64,000 bases of DNA from Polytrichum commune. Its lineage: Eukaryota; Streptophyta; Polytrichopsida; Polytrichales; Polytrichaceae. Numbering within the stretch: position 1 is the stretch's first letter; every line of letters begins with the position of its first letter. Where the stretch lies: NCBI GenBank assembly GCA_950295325.1, contig OX485804.1, positions 36,504,429 to 36,568,428 of the forward strand, written 5' to 3'. Of the stretch, positions 1 to 11,290 are shown piece after piece. The notes beneath the pieces were generated by a model. The model ran no database searches, had not been told where the DNA came from, and saw only the letters and a program-made list of their open reading frames with translations. A program made the position numbers and the translations under genes.

Positions 1-171
1 CAGCCAAGGTTCTTGGTTTATTGAATCCACCAGCTTCCAAGTTCTTCACATAACCTGGTTGATTGTTATCTGACATGCTATAATTGAATTCAGCTTCGCA
101 AAAGTGTTTTAGTATAACATACTCTTTGCTCATGTTTTGGTGCTAATAATTCTAGTTTACACATTCTGCAG

Positions 172-1621
172 CTGAAAGAAATGGCCGAAAGGCTGCCTCA
201 GGGTGCTTTTAAACAAGGGAGACAGGTGCCTGCAAGTTCTACAAATCTTGAGACTCCAAATGGCACTCATGTCAGTGCTGCTTCTGATGCGACGGGACTT
301 ATAGGGATTGAAAATGTTCCAGCTGTAGTCCGGCCTTATAGTGGAAACACCACAATCACCAATATCAGGGATTTGGATTTGAATGGAGCAACCAGCCCAC
401 GTGCAATCTCCAGTCCACTGTCAGTCCGGGAGCCACATGCTCTGGATAGCCCGCGGTCTACTTCAAGTCCTCGAACAGGTCTAGAGAATGAGTTTGGAGG
501 TTTGCAAAGTAGGGCAGTTGCAGCACCAGTGCGAGCAGCCAATAGAGCCACAGATGGTGACACAAATGGCTCAACAGAAGCAGCCCACCAGAGTGAGGAA
601 GGATCACGAGCAGCAGGCAGTAATGCATTTTCTGAGAATGGCAGAGAACCTGAATCAGACTGGGTTGAACAAGATGAACCTGGTGTGTACATCACTTTGA
701 CAGCCTTACCAGGCGGAGGAAAGGATTTGAAGCGTGTTCGGTTCAGGTGATCATCCTACTTTTTATTTGAGTATCACCTCTTCTGTTGTCTTTTCACTTC
801 TTTTGTGGTCTAGTATAGACCACTAGGCTTGGTATGTTTCCTGAATTAGGATATATAGACATGTGGCTTTAACCTCTAATTGGACTTTGATAACCTCAAC
901 TCTTTTAGTCTCTTACCCCCCCCCCCCCTCCCTCGTCTTAGCTGTTAATAGCCTCCAAATGCATGATACACTTTGATTGCTTCAAGATCAGATTATGCTT
1001 GTAACTCTTGACAAATCTGTAGTGTTTGTAATTTAAACCAAACATATCGAGTTTTTTGATAGGGATCATGAATTTTCAAACCAATTCACTTCTAAACTCA
1101 TAAAAAAAGGAATTAAAAAAACCATTTTTTTGGTGTTCTTAACCGTATGGATGTGATCCTTAAATGGTGTCCCACAACTTCTCTTGTGTGATACTTAAAA
1201 AAAATCCTTGGATTTGTTATTCATAGCACATCTCAGGAAATGCTTTACCTCGTAGGTCTATAGGGGTTAAGGTAGGGTTTTGCCTTCTCAAGTGACCACT
1301 GCAGACACACTTGTCCATGGGTCCATTTAGGGTTTTAAGGTTGAGGTTCTTGATGGAATTAATTATATTTTGGATAATTTTCTGATGAATGTGTCTTGCC
1401 ATTGATTTTGCAGCCGGAAACGTTTCAGTGAAAGGGAGGCAGAACAATGGTGGGCAGAAAATAGGGTAAGAGTGCATGAGCAATATAATGTGCGTGGTGG
1501 AATTGACAGAGTGAACAATTCAACTGTGCCTCCTGCGCCAACTGGATTATCATCAGGGAGTCGTCAAGGAGAGGATGGCAGACCACTTCCTCCCTCTTCA
1601 CAATTGCCTGTTACCTACTAA
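172..1621 (+). CDS. PRAF-type (PH/RCC1/FYVE/BRX) protein, C-terminal two exons (5' partial)
   Basis: Two exons are visible: 172-746 (after a CTGCAG acceptor) and 1414-1621 (after TTTTGCAG), with the donor at 747. Together they give 260 codons and a TAA stop, and the phase fits exactly across the junction. The fragment opens with LKEMAERLP, the tail of the coiled coil that precedes the linker in plant RCC1/FYVE/BRX proteins. A roughly 150-residue Ser/Gly/Asn-rich, low-conservation linker follows. The last part is a BRX domain (nt about 658-1493) with the hallmarks WVEQDEPGVYITL, GGGKDLKRVRFSRKRFSE and AEQWWAENR. In this family the PH and FYVE domains bind phosphoinositides, RCC1 repeats have been linked to small-GTPase exchange, and the BRX domain mediates protein interaction. 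A BREVIS RADIX protein is the alternative, but those have two BRX domains and a different sequence (MALK) where MAERLP lies here. The RCC1 and FYVE parts must lie upstream of the window. Bases 1-171 look like intron. Confidence 0.85.
747..1413 (+). other. Intron of the PRAF-type gene
   Basis: This GT...AG intron splits the BRX domain between the two halves of a Ser codon. It contains a run of about a dozen C residues near 918. I see no other element in it. Confidence 0.7.
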
Positions 1622-3190
1622 CATCCTGATGGTTCCAAAACCTTTGTAGAAATAGATGTACCTGGAAGAAGGGAAAAGAAGACAGGTAGGGGGACTGTGT
1701 TAGTCCTATCGGGATTCAAATGAAATATTGGTTCTATTGGGGAAGTGGTAGCACATTGTTGCCCTTTCTATGAATTTTACTGCAGTACCCTTTCCTGTCT
1801 GCTTGCATGGACATGAGACCTTGCAAATCATCACTGCCATGGATGCAGATTAATAGGGGGGCCAAAGAGGCCTCTTTTTTTTTATAGTGAGAGAGCCTGC
1901 TCTTTTTATGCTACTCAGAAATGTACCTGCTCCAGGCTCTTGACATAGATCTTGCGCAGATAATCACCAGTAAGGGGGGTCATCAGCATGACTGGAGGGG
2001 TGTAGAAGAGGATAGTTAAGAAGACAGTGGTGCAAGGTCTAACTAGATCCAGGTTAAGGAGGCATATGGTCAATCAACCTTCAAGAGGCCATTTCTGTAC
2101 CTCAGTGTTGAAAGGCATGTTGCTGACAGGGTTGAGCAGTGGAAGAGTGTATTTGTTCAGGCATAGACACAGCAGATTATCTTATTCCCCAGCTAAATGC
2201 TCTGATTTCAGCATCAGCAGCGGTGTTCAGCTAACATTGGGAGTGCTCAAGAGCTTTCCGACTGGTGTTTCAGGGTGCTGTGCAACCATTGCTAAAAAGG
2301 CCAGTTCCTTGTACATGTGGGTTTTGTTGGAAAGCTTTAAAGCTTAGATCAAGGTGTCAATAGCTTTGTAATATATTCCTCATCTTCTGGAGCATGTAAT
2401 TTCTGCCTCTTGGTGAAGCTTTAAGGAGCCCAATTGTGGTTTCATTCTTTTTAGTCCACTTTTAATGTACATACTAGCATAGAACATATCTGTATTGCCA
2501 TTGGCTGTGATTGCTGGAATTACACTTTTTCTCCTCTTGCAACTACTTCTTGTGCGTTCTACTTTGCTGTTGTACCCTCTTGAACGCCATTATTATCCTG
2601 GTTCATAATGAGCATTGATAGCTGTTGGGTTGTGCCTCAAGGAAGGTCATTACATCCATTTTGGTGATTGCCTTCTAGACAACCATTTTGTGTTTGACAT
2701 GGCCCTGATTTGTTTAGTAGGGTTTAGGACGCTCATATTGGTGCTTCCCATAGTGCTCCAGTTTCTAGCATATCTTTAATTGCTAGGATATTAACAAAGT
2801 GTAGGGTTATTGCATCAGAATTAATTTCTGGTGATAATTTGGAAGGTAAGTTTACCAACTTCAGTGAATGTTAGGTTCTCGAATAAGGTAGCACCAGTAT
2901 TGACCATCGTGACTAGGAAAAAATTCTATAATTGAAATGAAGACGCTCTGTTTCCCATCACCCTGCCAGCATGTCATGGTGATGCATTATGAAAGCTTTA
3001 CGTCGTCTAATGTCTCAGTTGTAGTGAGCTTGAGCATGGAATGTATCTATCGTAGCACATCATTCTGGTCCCTGCCTTGGTAAGTTTCAAAGTCCTTGCG
3101 TTCTCTATGATGTCAATTGTGATTTATTTGGTTTAGGGTTTAGGCATGGAGTGTTCATGTATTGCATCGCTAAACTTGTTGACAGTTGCA

Positions 3191-3283
3191 TTGGTGAAAT
3201 ATGTGTTATGGGTTTGTTATGGAATTCAAATGTGGATCAAGGAATTCTATTGGTGAAATATGTGTTCCTTGATCCACATTTGA
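3191..3283. repeat. Perfect 19-bp hairpin interleaved with a short direct repeat
   Basis: The arms at 3226-3244 and 3265-3283 are perfect reverse complements (TCAAATGTGGATCAAGGAA) with a 20-nt loop. The loop carries a second copy of TTGGTGAAATATGTGTT, which also occurs at 3191-3207. The direct repeat plus inversion looks like a local template-switch event. The stem is too short for a plant miRNA precursor. Confidence 0.75.
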
Positions 3284-5603
3284 GCTTGGCGATAAGGCAC
3301 TGAGTCGACACACTCACTATCATCTGTAAGTATAATGATAGCAATTTGCATCCTCTCTTTGGTATTGCATCATGGATAAGCCATGATCAGTATAAGGAAA
3401 ATGGGTTCACATTCATGTTGGTGCATGGACACTAATGATATCTATATATTTTTTTTCCTTTTCTTCTTTTTTCTTCGCAAGAGTAATATTCATCTAATTT
3501 AATGTGGTCTACAATACTCATGAACATTGCCTTACAATGTGGGCCTTTGGAATATAACGGTGGGATGTTGGGAGCTCGGTTTGAATCTAAGTCTCCCTGT
3601 GCAGATTTTTTAGCATCCCACTGTAATATTAGGAGGTTCCACATAACAAGCGTGGAGTGTTGAGTAATGTGATGCTCATAATCGACCCACAATATTGATC
3701 TTACAACCACTTAGTGGCAGTCGGAGTGGGTGGCATGGGACGATTGCTGCCACAAAACATGTCATGAAGGCTACTCTAATGAACATGACATACCAATTTT
3801 AATGCCACACTAAATCAAGTCCATAATGCACATAGTGTACATAGTCGGATACTCGCTATAAATGTGCCCACAATTCATTGCAACGTGAACTCAAGAGATG
3901 CTTGATACCATTCAAGTAGAGCCAATTATTGGCCTCGTGTAGGTTGGACTAAGTTAGAGGAAGTTGGTGTACCTACTGAGCATGGCAATAACAATAAATT
4001 GTCATCACATTATATGACAACGGCCTTGAAGGCTCTTCAATTTTCAACCGAGGTTCCCATGAAGGTAGATGAGTCTTAAGTCGCCCATTTTCTTAATTGG
4101 ACCCTATATTTGATTGGTATGTGGTTCAGTGAGGATCAAAGAGCAAACATCATAAAGTTGCATGTTCAGAAGTGATTGGACTACGTCTTTAAATATCAAT
4201 AACTACCCTAAACTCAATAATGAGCACGATTGGAAGTCCTTGTGTATCTAGTTAAGAAATCAACAAACATGCATTTTTCATAACCAAACCCAATTAGAAA
4301 TTTGGATACTTGTTTCAACCGGACACCTCTATTTGAGTGGTTAGGTTCAATACCAAGTGAACATGATTGAACAAGGGAATGGAAAACCTTTGTGCTCAAA
4401 ATTTGTTAACTATTCTAGGCTCGATAGTCAACATAATTGAACAAGGGAACTAGAAGAACTATGTGCTTTAAAATTTTACTTGTTCTGTATTTAGTAATCA
4501 AACTAAGTGGTTTTGGGTGGGGGGAGCAAATTTTGATCAAATATGAATAAAGGCTCAAATCTTTAGTATGATGTTGAACAAAATAATCATATGAAGGCCT
4601 ATAAATTAGAGGAAATTCGCTATGGCCATGATTTGGATTGCTCATTGTCTCGTATCTAGGAGAAGTGCGTGCTCAACTAAAAGTGCTTGTTTTAGGCCCC
4701 TTTTTATGTGTGCTTATCTTGTAAAAGCATATGAAAGTATGTTTAGGAGGTTCATAGCCGAAACATGTACTAGAAAGTGGAAGGGGTTGAAATTGTATCC
4801 ACAATCGTAAATAGAAAGCTGTCACGTATAGGCAAAGATGCCATAATGGATAGGGAAGGGGCTTTCCATTACTTATTTGTTATGCCACAAAATTTGTTCC
4901 GACCTTGAAGTACATGTTCTTGTCTTCTTTTTGTGAACATATGATGTTGCCACTAGTAACAAGCATATGCAATTTATACAAGCTAATGATATTAGGAGTG
5001 TGTTATTTTTAGATATAGTACCAATTAACCCATGAAAGGAATGAGGTTTTATTCATACATGTATTTGATTTTATATAGTAGTTGGTGTCTATGTAAACTC
5101 ATTCATTGTGGATAAACATGCACTAGTAGAACAATTTTTTTACATGTAAAAATGACTTGGCTCTTAATTAAGTAGAGGTCACTCATGCCATTTTGAAGTT
5201 AACGTTCCTAAAAATATAGAATAGTTCATTGTATTTTGTGTCTCCAAATTGTATTTCACTAATTGCATGAAGATGGATCATTCATCATGTGCAACAAATA
5301 TTTTTTTTATGGAATAGTTGATGGTGCTCAAATAACATTGATTTTTATTTTTATTTTTCAAAGAAATATCCATAGGTTTGTGGTTGAAGACAGATGGATG
5401 TCCAAATGTTAAACTTATAACTATGTTATGAATAAGACATGTTGGACATTTCAAAAAGTTGGTATTTGACTTACTTTTATTTGAAGCAAATCCAAATGGT
5501 TACAAAAGGTACGCAACAATTTTGATTTGTAGCCTATATTTTAGCACCTAATCTTAGGGATTTACTGGACACAAAGCACATACCACCATTCATTCAGGTT
5601 GAG

Positions 5604-5975
5604 GTGGACATATATCCAACCTCAACCTTATATTGTCATCCAATATCGAGGTATTGAAGTTGGGGTTGGGGTTGACACATGAGCTTCTAATGACCCATGG
5701 GGCAAATTGACCAATGTAAGAGTCGGGTGCTTTACATGGCATAATTACCCGCCGTGGATCACAACATGACATTATGTGCAACAACATGTCCACCGTAAAT
5801 CATATCATACATCTAACCCGCATTCGAGGGTTGAAATCTACACTTGATCTTTGGACTTGATAATCACTCCAGTGGGGGCTTTCTATGAATAACGGGTTGG
5901 TCCCTTGGGCTTTATCTATCACCTCAACCTAAGATATCATCTAATATTGAGGTATTGGGATTGAGGTTGGGACGG
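5604..5975. repeat. Two copies of a CCTCAACCT...GAGGTATTG dispersed repeat
   Basis: Both 5615-5680 and 5918-5975 carry a CCTCAACCT segment followed by a CATC-AATAT-GAGGTATTG segment. An inverted relative occurs near 29390-29450. The similarity is imperfect, and no coding capacity or clean ends were found. Confidence 0.5.
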
Positions 5976-6740
5976 CCTTCACAGTGAAAGAGGGAATTAC
6001 GTCGTACGAGCATACCTCTCTTCCGTAAAACCATCAAATCCTTGGAATAGCACTACAATCTAGTGGTCAATATTGTTTACTTGAGCTGCTGTGAGAATTA
6101 GGTTCAAAGGCCCCAAATTAGTCTTTTTGAAGTCATTTGAGGTGAATTAACCACGAACATGTAGGGAGTCAGGTTTTCATGCTGACTTATGAGAGGTACG
6201 CTTGTATGCGACAATTCCATGTCATCACCCTTGCTCTACATAGTGATGAAATGGGTGTTGGACTCCATGTAAGAGGGGAGAGGCAACGAATTCCAAACCC
6301 CACCTAAATCCATCCCCTCGGTCGTCCTCCTATTCCAATATCTTTATGCGACCTAAATTTGTCCTAGTTTAAGTAAATAGCTCTAGGGTTGGCATTGAGC
6401 GTGTTGGTGACTACACTACATACTCTATTTAGTGTCATATGGTACTTTATGTCATCGTGGTAAGTTTTATGATGACACTTCTTATGAATAAGTTTACAAA
6501 TATTGTCATCCCATCTTGATTTTAATTGATTCAATGTAAACTGGCTCAAGGGCAAGACATGCCAGAAAAGGCTAGGCATGGACAGATCAAGGCTATAAGG
6601 AACTTGCTTTGCACTTAGGTAGTGGTCCAATGGACAACACCCCCTCCCCATACAACGGCATAACTACTACATATCGTGAAAATAATTGCCTATTACATTC
6701 AGATTGTAATGGAAAAAAGTTTTTTTTAAAATAAAATATT

Positions 6741-7171
6741 TTTAATGACAAATGTGGTTGCATTTGCTAAGGCACACATGCCATCTCTCTTATCCAAACA
6801 AATTGGTTGGTTAAAGCACCGTCTCTACCTTAGGGGTTGGGTGAAATTCTTGGCAAGCGGGACACTACGGCAACCGCGCGGCAGCGGCAGCGGCAGGGAT
6901 CGCAAAGGCCCCACCCACTCCCCCACCCAACACCCCAACGCATTCATTTCACAGGCTCCCGCAGGAGGGAAGGCCGACTTACTCCCTCTAGTTGCTCTTC
7001 CACTTCCAAGTTGCTGCCTTCGTCCTCACCGATGCGTGCTTTGCCACACCATTTGGCTTGCATCATCCCTTGCTGCTCGCATTCGAGCAGCTGAACAGAG
7101 GTGACACTCACACTCACTCCCATCGGAGGTTTGGAATCCCAGGAGGAGCCGCAATGAGGACGGAGAGGGCG
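6741..7171 (+). promoter_or_regulatory. GC-rich upstream and probable 5' UTR region of ECR
   Basis: Base composition changes abruptly near 6860 to a GC- and CpG-rich stretch with repeated CGGCAG, running directly into the ECR start codon. This fits a plant promoter-proximal region and 5' UTR. No TATA box is assigned. The open frames in all phases here are composition effects, not a second gene. Confidence 0.45.
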
Positions 7172-10100
7172 ATGCGGATTCAGGTGGTGAGCCGCAGTGG
7201 CAAGGAGGTCGTCAAGGGAGGCGTCGAAGTCCCCGAAGAGGTCACAAATCTACCTTGGATTCTGGAACCACATTTATTCCTCCCCCCCTCCCCTATTCCT
7301 TCTCATGTCTTGTTATGTCTTTTTGTATGTTATTTTTTTTTATGTCGTTTGTGTTTTGCATGAAGGATATTCTGCACGAGGGTGATGTATTGGTGATGTT
7401 TTGGTGTTGTGGGGGTTTCCGAGGGGTGGACTCATTTTTGGCGAAACCTATGTTGGTTCGATGAGTACCCATTAGTGTTGCAATTTTTGTTGAGTCTTAG
7501 GGATGAGATTCTGGGAGGCAATGTGCCCAAGAATGTGAAGAGATAATTTTACAGAATAATTGTTATGCATGGGTCACTCGATGTAGACCAACCCGGCTGC
7601 TTCAACACTTGGCTCACATAAGTTACATTGTGTGAGCTTCCAGCTTTCTGTTTGGAAGGAATATAAAACCCGTTAACGGAGGCGTTCAAAATAGGAATGG
7701 GAACATTCTTGCAGTTGGTCATTGCCTTCTGTTTCCAGGCATTGGGATCACTCTCGAGGCTTTTTTTTTTGGGGGGGGGGGGGGGTGGAGTGGACTCTTT
7801 TTTCTGAGGAACCTGTATTCGTCCGAGGATTACCCATTGGTGCTGGAATATCTGAGCCTTAGGGATGGCTTTTTGGGAGGCAATGTGTAACATGCCCCCA
7901 AGAATGTGAGCAGAGGATTTTAGGAAGAGCTTGTCAAGCATGGGTCACTCGATGTAGAGCTCACATGATGTTTGTGAGCTTCCAGTGTCCTGTTTCGAAG
8001 GTGTTCAAAAGCCAATAAATGGATACATTCCAAATCAAAGTTGGAACGTTCTTCAACTTTGCTCATCACCTTTTGTTTCAGGCGTTGGGACCACTCTTGA
8101 GGCTTTTTAGGGGGCTTGTGAAGGGTGGACTCATTTTAGGATAAACTTATGTTCAGCCAAGGATTACCCATTGCTACTGCAATCTCTGAGCCTTATGGAT
8201 GGCATTTTGGGAGGCACTGTGCACTTTGGTAATGTGAGCGTTCTGCTTAGAGAAGAGGAATTTACAAAATGGGTGTCAAACATGGGTTAACTGATGTAGA
8301 ATATGTTTGTGAGCTTCCAACGTTCTGTTTGGAAGGAATACAACTGTGAAAACATGCGAAATGAATAATGGAACTTTCATGAAGTGTGCATTCTTTTCCA
8401 TTCAAGTTATGTTTATCATTTGCAAACTTCTCTCCATCTACACAGTCAGATCGTGGTGGGAGCTTTTTGAACCATTTGTAGATTTTTCCGTTGATAATAA
8501 TGTTGTGGCAGCTTTTCTGTATCTTTCTGTATCTTTCTGTAGGTACTCAATTAAATGCATGTCCTTGAGAATGCTTGCTTTGTGGAAGACTTGTTACATA
8601 CATTGTTTTTTGGGAGGTTACTTGTTTAGTCTACGTTCTTGTTTGACAGAGAGGAATAGGAGAAAATTGTAATACCCCTGGAGTACATTGGGTGCCCTAG
8701 GTAACTCTACTTTGGTATTGCAGAAATATTTTTAATTTCGTTGATACATTTGGATATTGTACAATGTAGTGAATGTTTCTGCAGATATTAAGTGCGTGTA
8801 AAAAATTCCACCAGCTTCTGCTTAATGTAATTGTGGCGGCTCAATGGAAGCAAGATTGCTCTTCCCCCTTTCTGAACTATGCTTTAAAGGAGGTGCTTAC
8901 AAGTGTATGTGTGTTTGGATAAATTGCAGGGCACAGTTGCTGACTTAAAAAGGGCTATTCACAAACGGAGTAAGTGACAATCCCAATCCGTTTTCATGTT
9001 TGCCTATGTTATGTGTACTATCATAATTTCTACTTTCTGTGCTTTTAGATGCCATTATTCTATCCTCATCTGTTGAATGATTTTGTCTCACATCTTCTCA
9101 AATTGGTATTGCAGTTCGCAAATTCTACCCAGAAAGACAACGAATTACATTGCCTCAGGAATCAGGGCAGGCGCGCCCTGTGGTACTAGATGGTGCTAAA
9201 AGGCTAAAGGACTGCTTCAGCACTGACAAGCCACAAGTGGTTTTCAAAGACTTGGGACCCCAAGTGGCTTACAAAACTCTGTTTTTCTTTGAATATCTGG
9301 GGCCACTGCTCATTTACCCCATCTTTTACTATTACCCCCAGGTGTACACTTATTTTGGCCTTCCCTCGCGCACAACAACCTATCCTGTTCAGACCTATGC
9401 ACTGTTTGCGTGGTGCTTCCATTATGGAAAGCGTGAATTCGAGACATTCTTCATCCACCGATTTAGTCATGCGACATCCCCACTTGCAAACGTGTATCGC
9501 AACTGCTTGTACTACTGGGCTTTCGGAGCCTTCATCGCATACTTTGTCAACCACCCATTCTACACCCCTGTTAACAATGAACAAATGTATGTGGGTTTTG
9601 CGATTTCCATCATCAGCCAGCTGTCAAATTTCTACTGCCACATCATCTTAAAGAATTTGAGAGCACCTGATGGGAAAGGCGGGTACCAAATTCCTTCAGG
9701 GTTCCTTTTCAACTATGTGACTTGTGCAAACTACACCACTGAAATCCTTCAATGGGTTGGATTCAATCTTGCTACACAGACCATTGCTGGGTATCTTTTC
9801 GCAGCAGCTGCATCCTACATCATGACTGTCTGGGCACTTCAAAAGCATAAACGCCTTCGCAAGGTATGTGATTCTTTGAATATGTTTTGAATGGGTCTTA
9901 TGTTTCAAAATCTTGTCTACATCTTATCAACAGGTAAGGGATATCTGGCTTAGACGATTTCTCTCTCTGCACCCACTTTTTGTAGGATATGAAACACAAA
10001 ACTAGTGGAAGATGAATAGCAAATCCAAACTGTGCCCATAGACATATGCCTAATAGTTTTTGGAGCTAATATGATGATCTTATTCATTATCAAAGGGAAG

Positions 10101-10464
10101 ATCCTTGTGGTCCTCCCAAGCTATGTTGACTACTGATCCTAGAATGGTTAGCATATCTTGAGCACGTAATCCAAAACCTTTCAAATACACATCTTTTTGG
10201 TGCCAGTTCTTAGATCCACATCTAACCACATGCCACTCAAATATAGGTGTCTAGATTGTTTTGTTCAATTTAGGCACATCTATCTTATGCAAATTTTTTG
10301 AGGTACTTGGCACTCATGTAAGGTTTATGGCATGAAGATGGTCAATGGCGCTTTGGAATTTTTGGTTGTTCTAATGTTTTTTCATTGTTTTGTAGATATT
10401 TGATGGTCAAGATGGTCGGGTGAAATACCCAAAGAGGTGGGTGATCCTCCCACCACTTCTTTGA
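7172..10464 (+). CDS. ECR: Very-long-chain enoyl-CoA reductase (trans-2-enoyl-CoA reductase)
   Basis: This ER membrane enzyme performs the final NADPH-dependent step of each very-long-chain fatty acid elongation cycle, feeding waxes, sphingolipids and storage lipids. Exons are 7172-7240, 8930-8969, 9115-9863 and 10396-10464. All phases agree and give 308 residues, close to the 310 of Arabidopsis CER10. The N-terminus [13 protein letters not shown] matches the start of that family, so I chose the second in-frame ATG; one at 7154 would add six residues. A ubiquitin-like N-terminal domain (about 1-75) is followed by a hydrophobic segment (about 90-108), then the steroid 5-alpha-reductase-type domain with [12 protein letters not shown] (about 146-157) and [12 protein letters not shown]...ANYTTEI (about 225-247). 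It ends [12 protein letters not shown], as in plant ECR. The intron 1 donor (GAG/GTCACA) is weak. No disabling change is seen. Confidence 0.95.
7425..8343. repeat. Three-copy tandem repeat of about 340-360 bp in ECR intron 1
   Basis: Units begin near 7425, 7788 and 8124, each at a GTGGACTC motif. Each continues through a GGATTACCCATT-like segment, GGGAGGCA-TGTGC, CATGGGT-ACT/CGATGTAGA and GTGAGCTTCCA. Units 1 and 2 are fullest; the third is cut short after the GGAAGGAATA motif. A (T)n(G)n tract sits at the unit 1/2 junction (about 7761-7785). The array explains the unusual length of this intron. Confidence 0.8.
9932..10254 (+). repeat. Dispersed repeat family A, copy in ECR intron 3
   Basis: It shares with the copies at 10938-11290, 13890-14235 and 42091-42445 the ordered motifs GTAGGATATGAAACA, TAGCAAATCC, TTTTTGGAGCT, TTATCAAAG, CTTTTTGGTG and CCAC-TGCCACTCAAATATAGG. 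It is noncoding, about 320-350 bp long, and no clear terminal inverted repeats are seen. Confidence 0.7.
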
Positions 10465-10937
10465 GAGGATGGAGTCTCTCTTTCACCTTTACCTGCAAAT
10501 TCTAGAGGCGTTTGATTGACCTAGCATGAAGCTTATTACTCTCATCTTGAATGGGAAAAGTTTAGGGCCTACTTAGGCATTCCTGTCCTACAGTGCTATA
10601 ATATTTGTAGGAACAGGAATTATTACTGCAATCTACATGGATGAGAGAGCTTCATAATATTTTTTTCCTTCAAAAGACTTGCCTTACCTGACTCTACTTC
10701 TGGACTCCTGGACGTGATTAATGTACAAGGGAGATTGGCTTTATTTTGTTGCTTTTTGCCTGTTCTCAACCTTTTAGCACTTGGATTCACAAGGTTGAAA
10801 AATCTGTGCGTCCACAAATGTATCTGAAAAAGCCAGGATCAATTGCAGAAAATTTTGGAGCTCATCTTGAATTGCTATAAATTTTGAAAATTCATTGATA
10901 GCGAGCCTCAAGAAGGCCACATAGGTCATGTTGACCA

Positions 10938-11290
10938 AGGTAGATGGGTCTTGAATGGTTACCTTTTATGATTATCCTACTTCTCCTAGGATATGAAACA
11001 TGCAATTAGCCTGGGTGGTTAGCAAATCCATATCAGGGCAATAGCCACTTTCCTCATAATTTTTGGAGTTCATATGAATATCTTCCTCATTATCAAAGAG
11101 AAGATTGTTGTGCTGATTAAATGGTCATATAGGTCCCCCAAATTATGCTGACTGTTGAGCTTAGAATGGTGAATGTATTTTGAGCATGTATTCCAATCTC
11201 TTTCAAATACATGTCTTTTTGGTGTCCTGCTATTGGATCCACACCTAACCACATACTATTCAAATATGGGTGTCTGATTAAAATAAGTAA
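10938..11290 (+). repeat. Dispersed repeat family A
   Basis: It begins AAGGTAGATGGGTCTT, as does the copy at 42091, and ends just after the CTATTCAAATATGGGTGTCT motif. By eye this and the 42091 copy are the best matched pair of the family. No protein is coded. Confidence 0.75.

Larger units (their letters stand above)
1622..6740. other. 3' flank of the PRAF-type gene and spacer without a recognisable gene
   Basis: About the first 1 kb after the stop codon is probably 3' UTR. It is less AT-rich, and its open frame at 2027-2347 resembles nothing I know. From about 2600 on the sequence is AT-rich, with short non-conserved frames only. It contains the hairpin at 3226-3283 and two copies of a CCTCAACCT-type repeat near 5604-5975. 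Confidence 0.5.

Noticed and set aside
172-1621. Assignment as BREVIS RADIX itself
   Set aside because: The MAERLP segment and single C-terminal BRX domain after a long linker fit the RCC1/FYVE/BRX (PRAF) proteins better.
6837-7104. Overlapping frames in the GC-rich region before ECR
   Set aside because: They result from low stop-codon frequency in GC-rich leader sequence; the ECR N-terminus fits only the frame starting at 7172.
9204-9584. 126-codon open frame antisense to ECR exon 3
   Set aside because: It mirrors a strongly conserved coding exon on the other strand and shows no protein family features.
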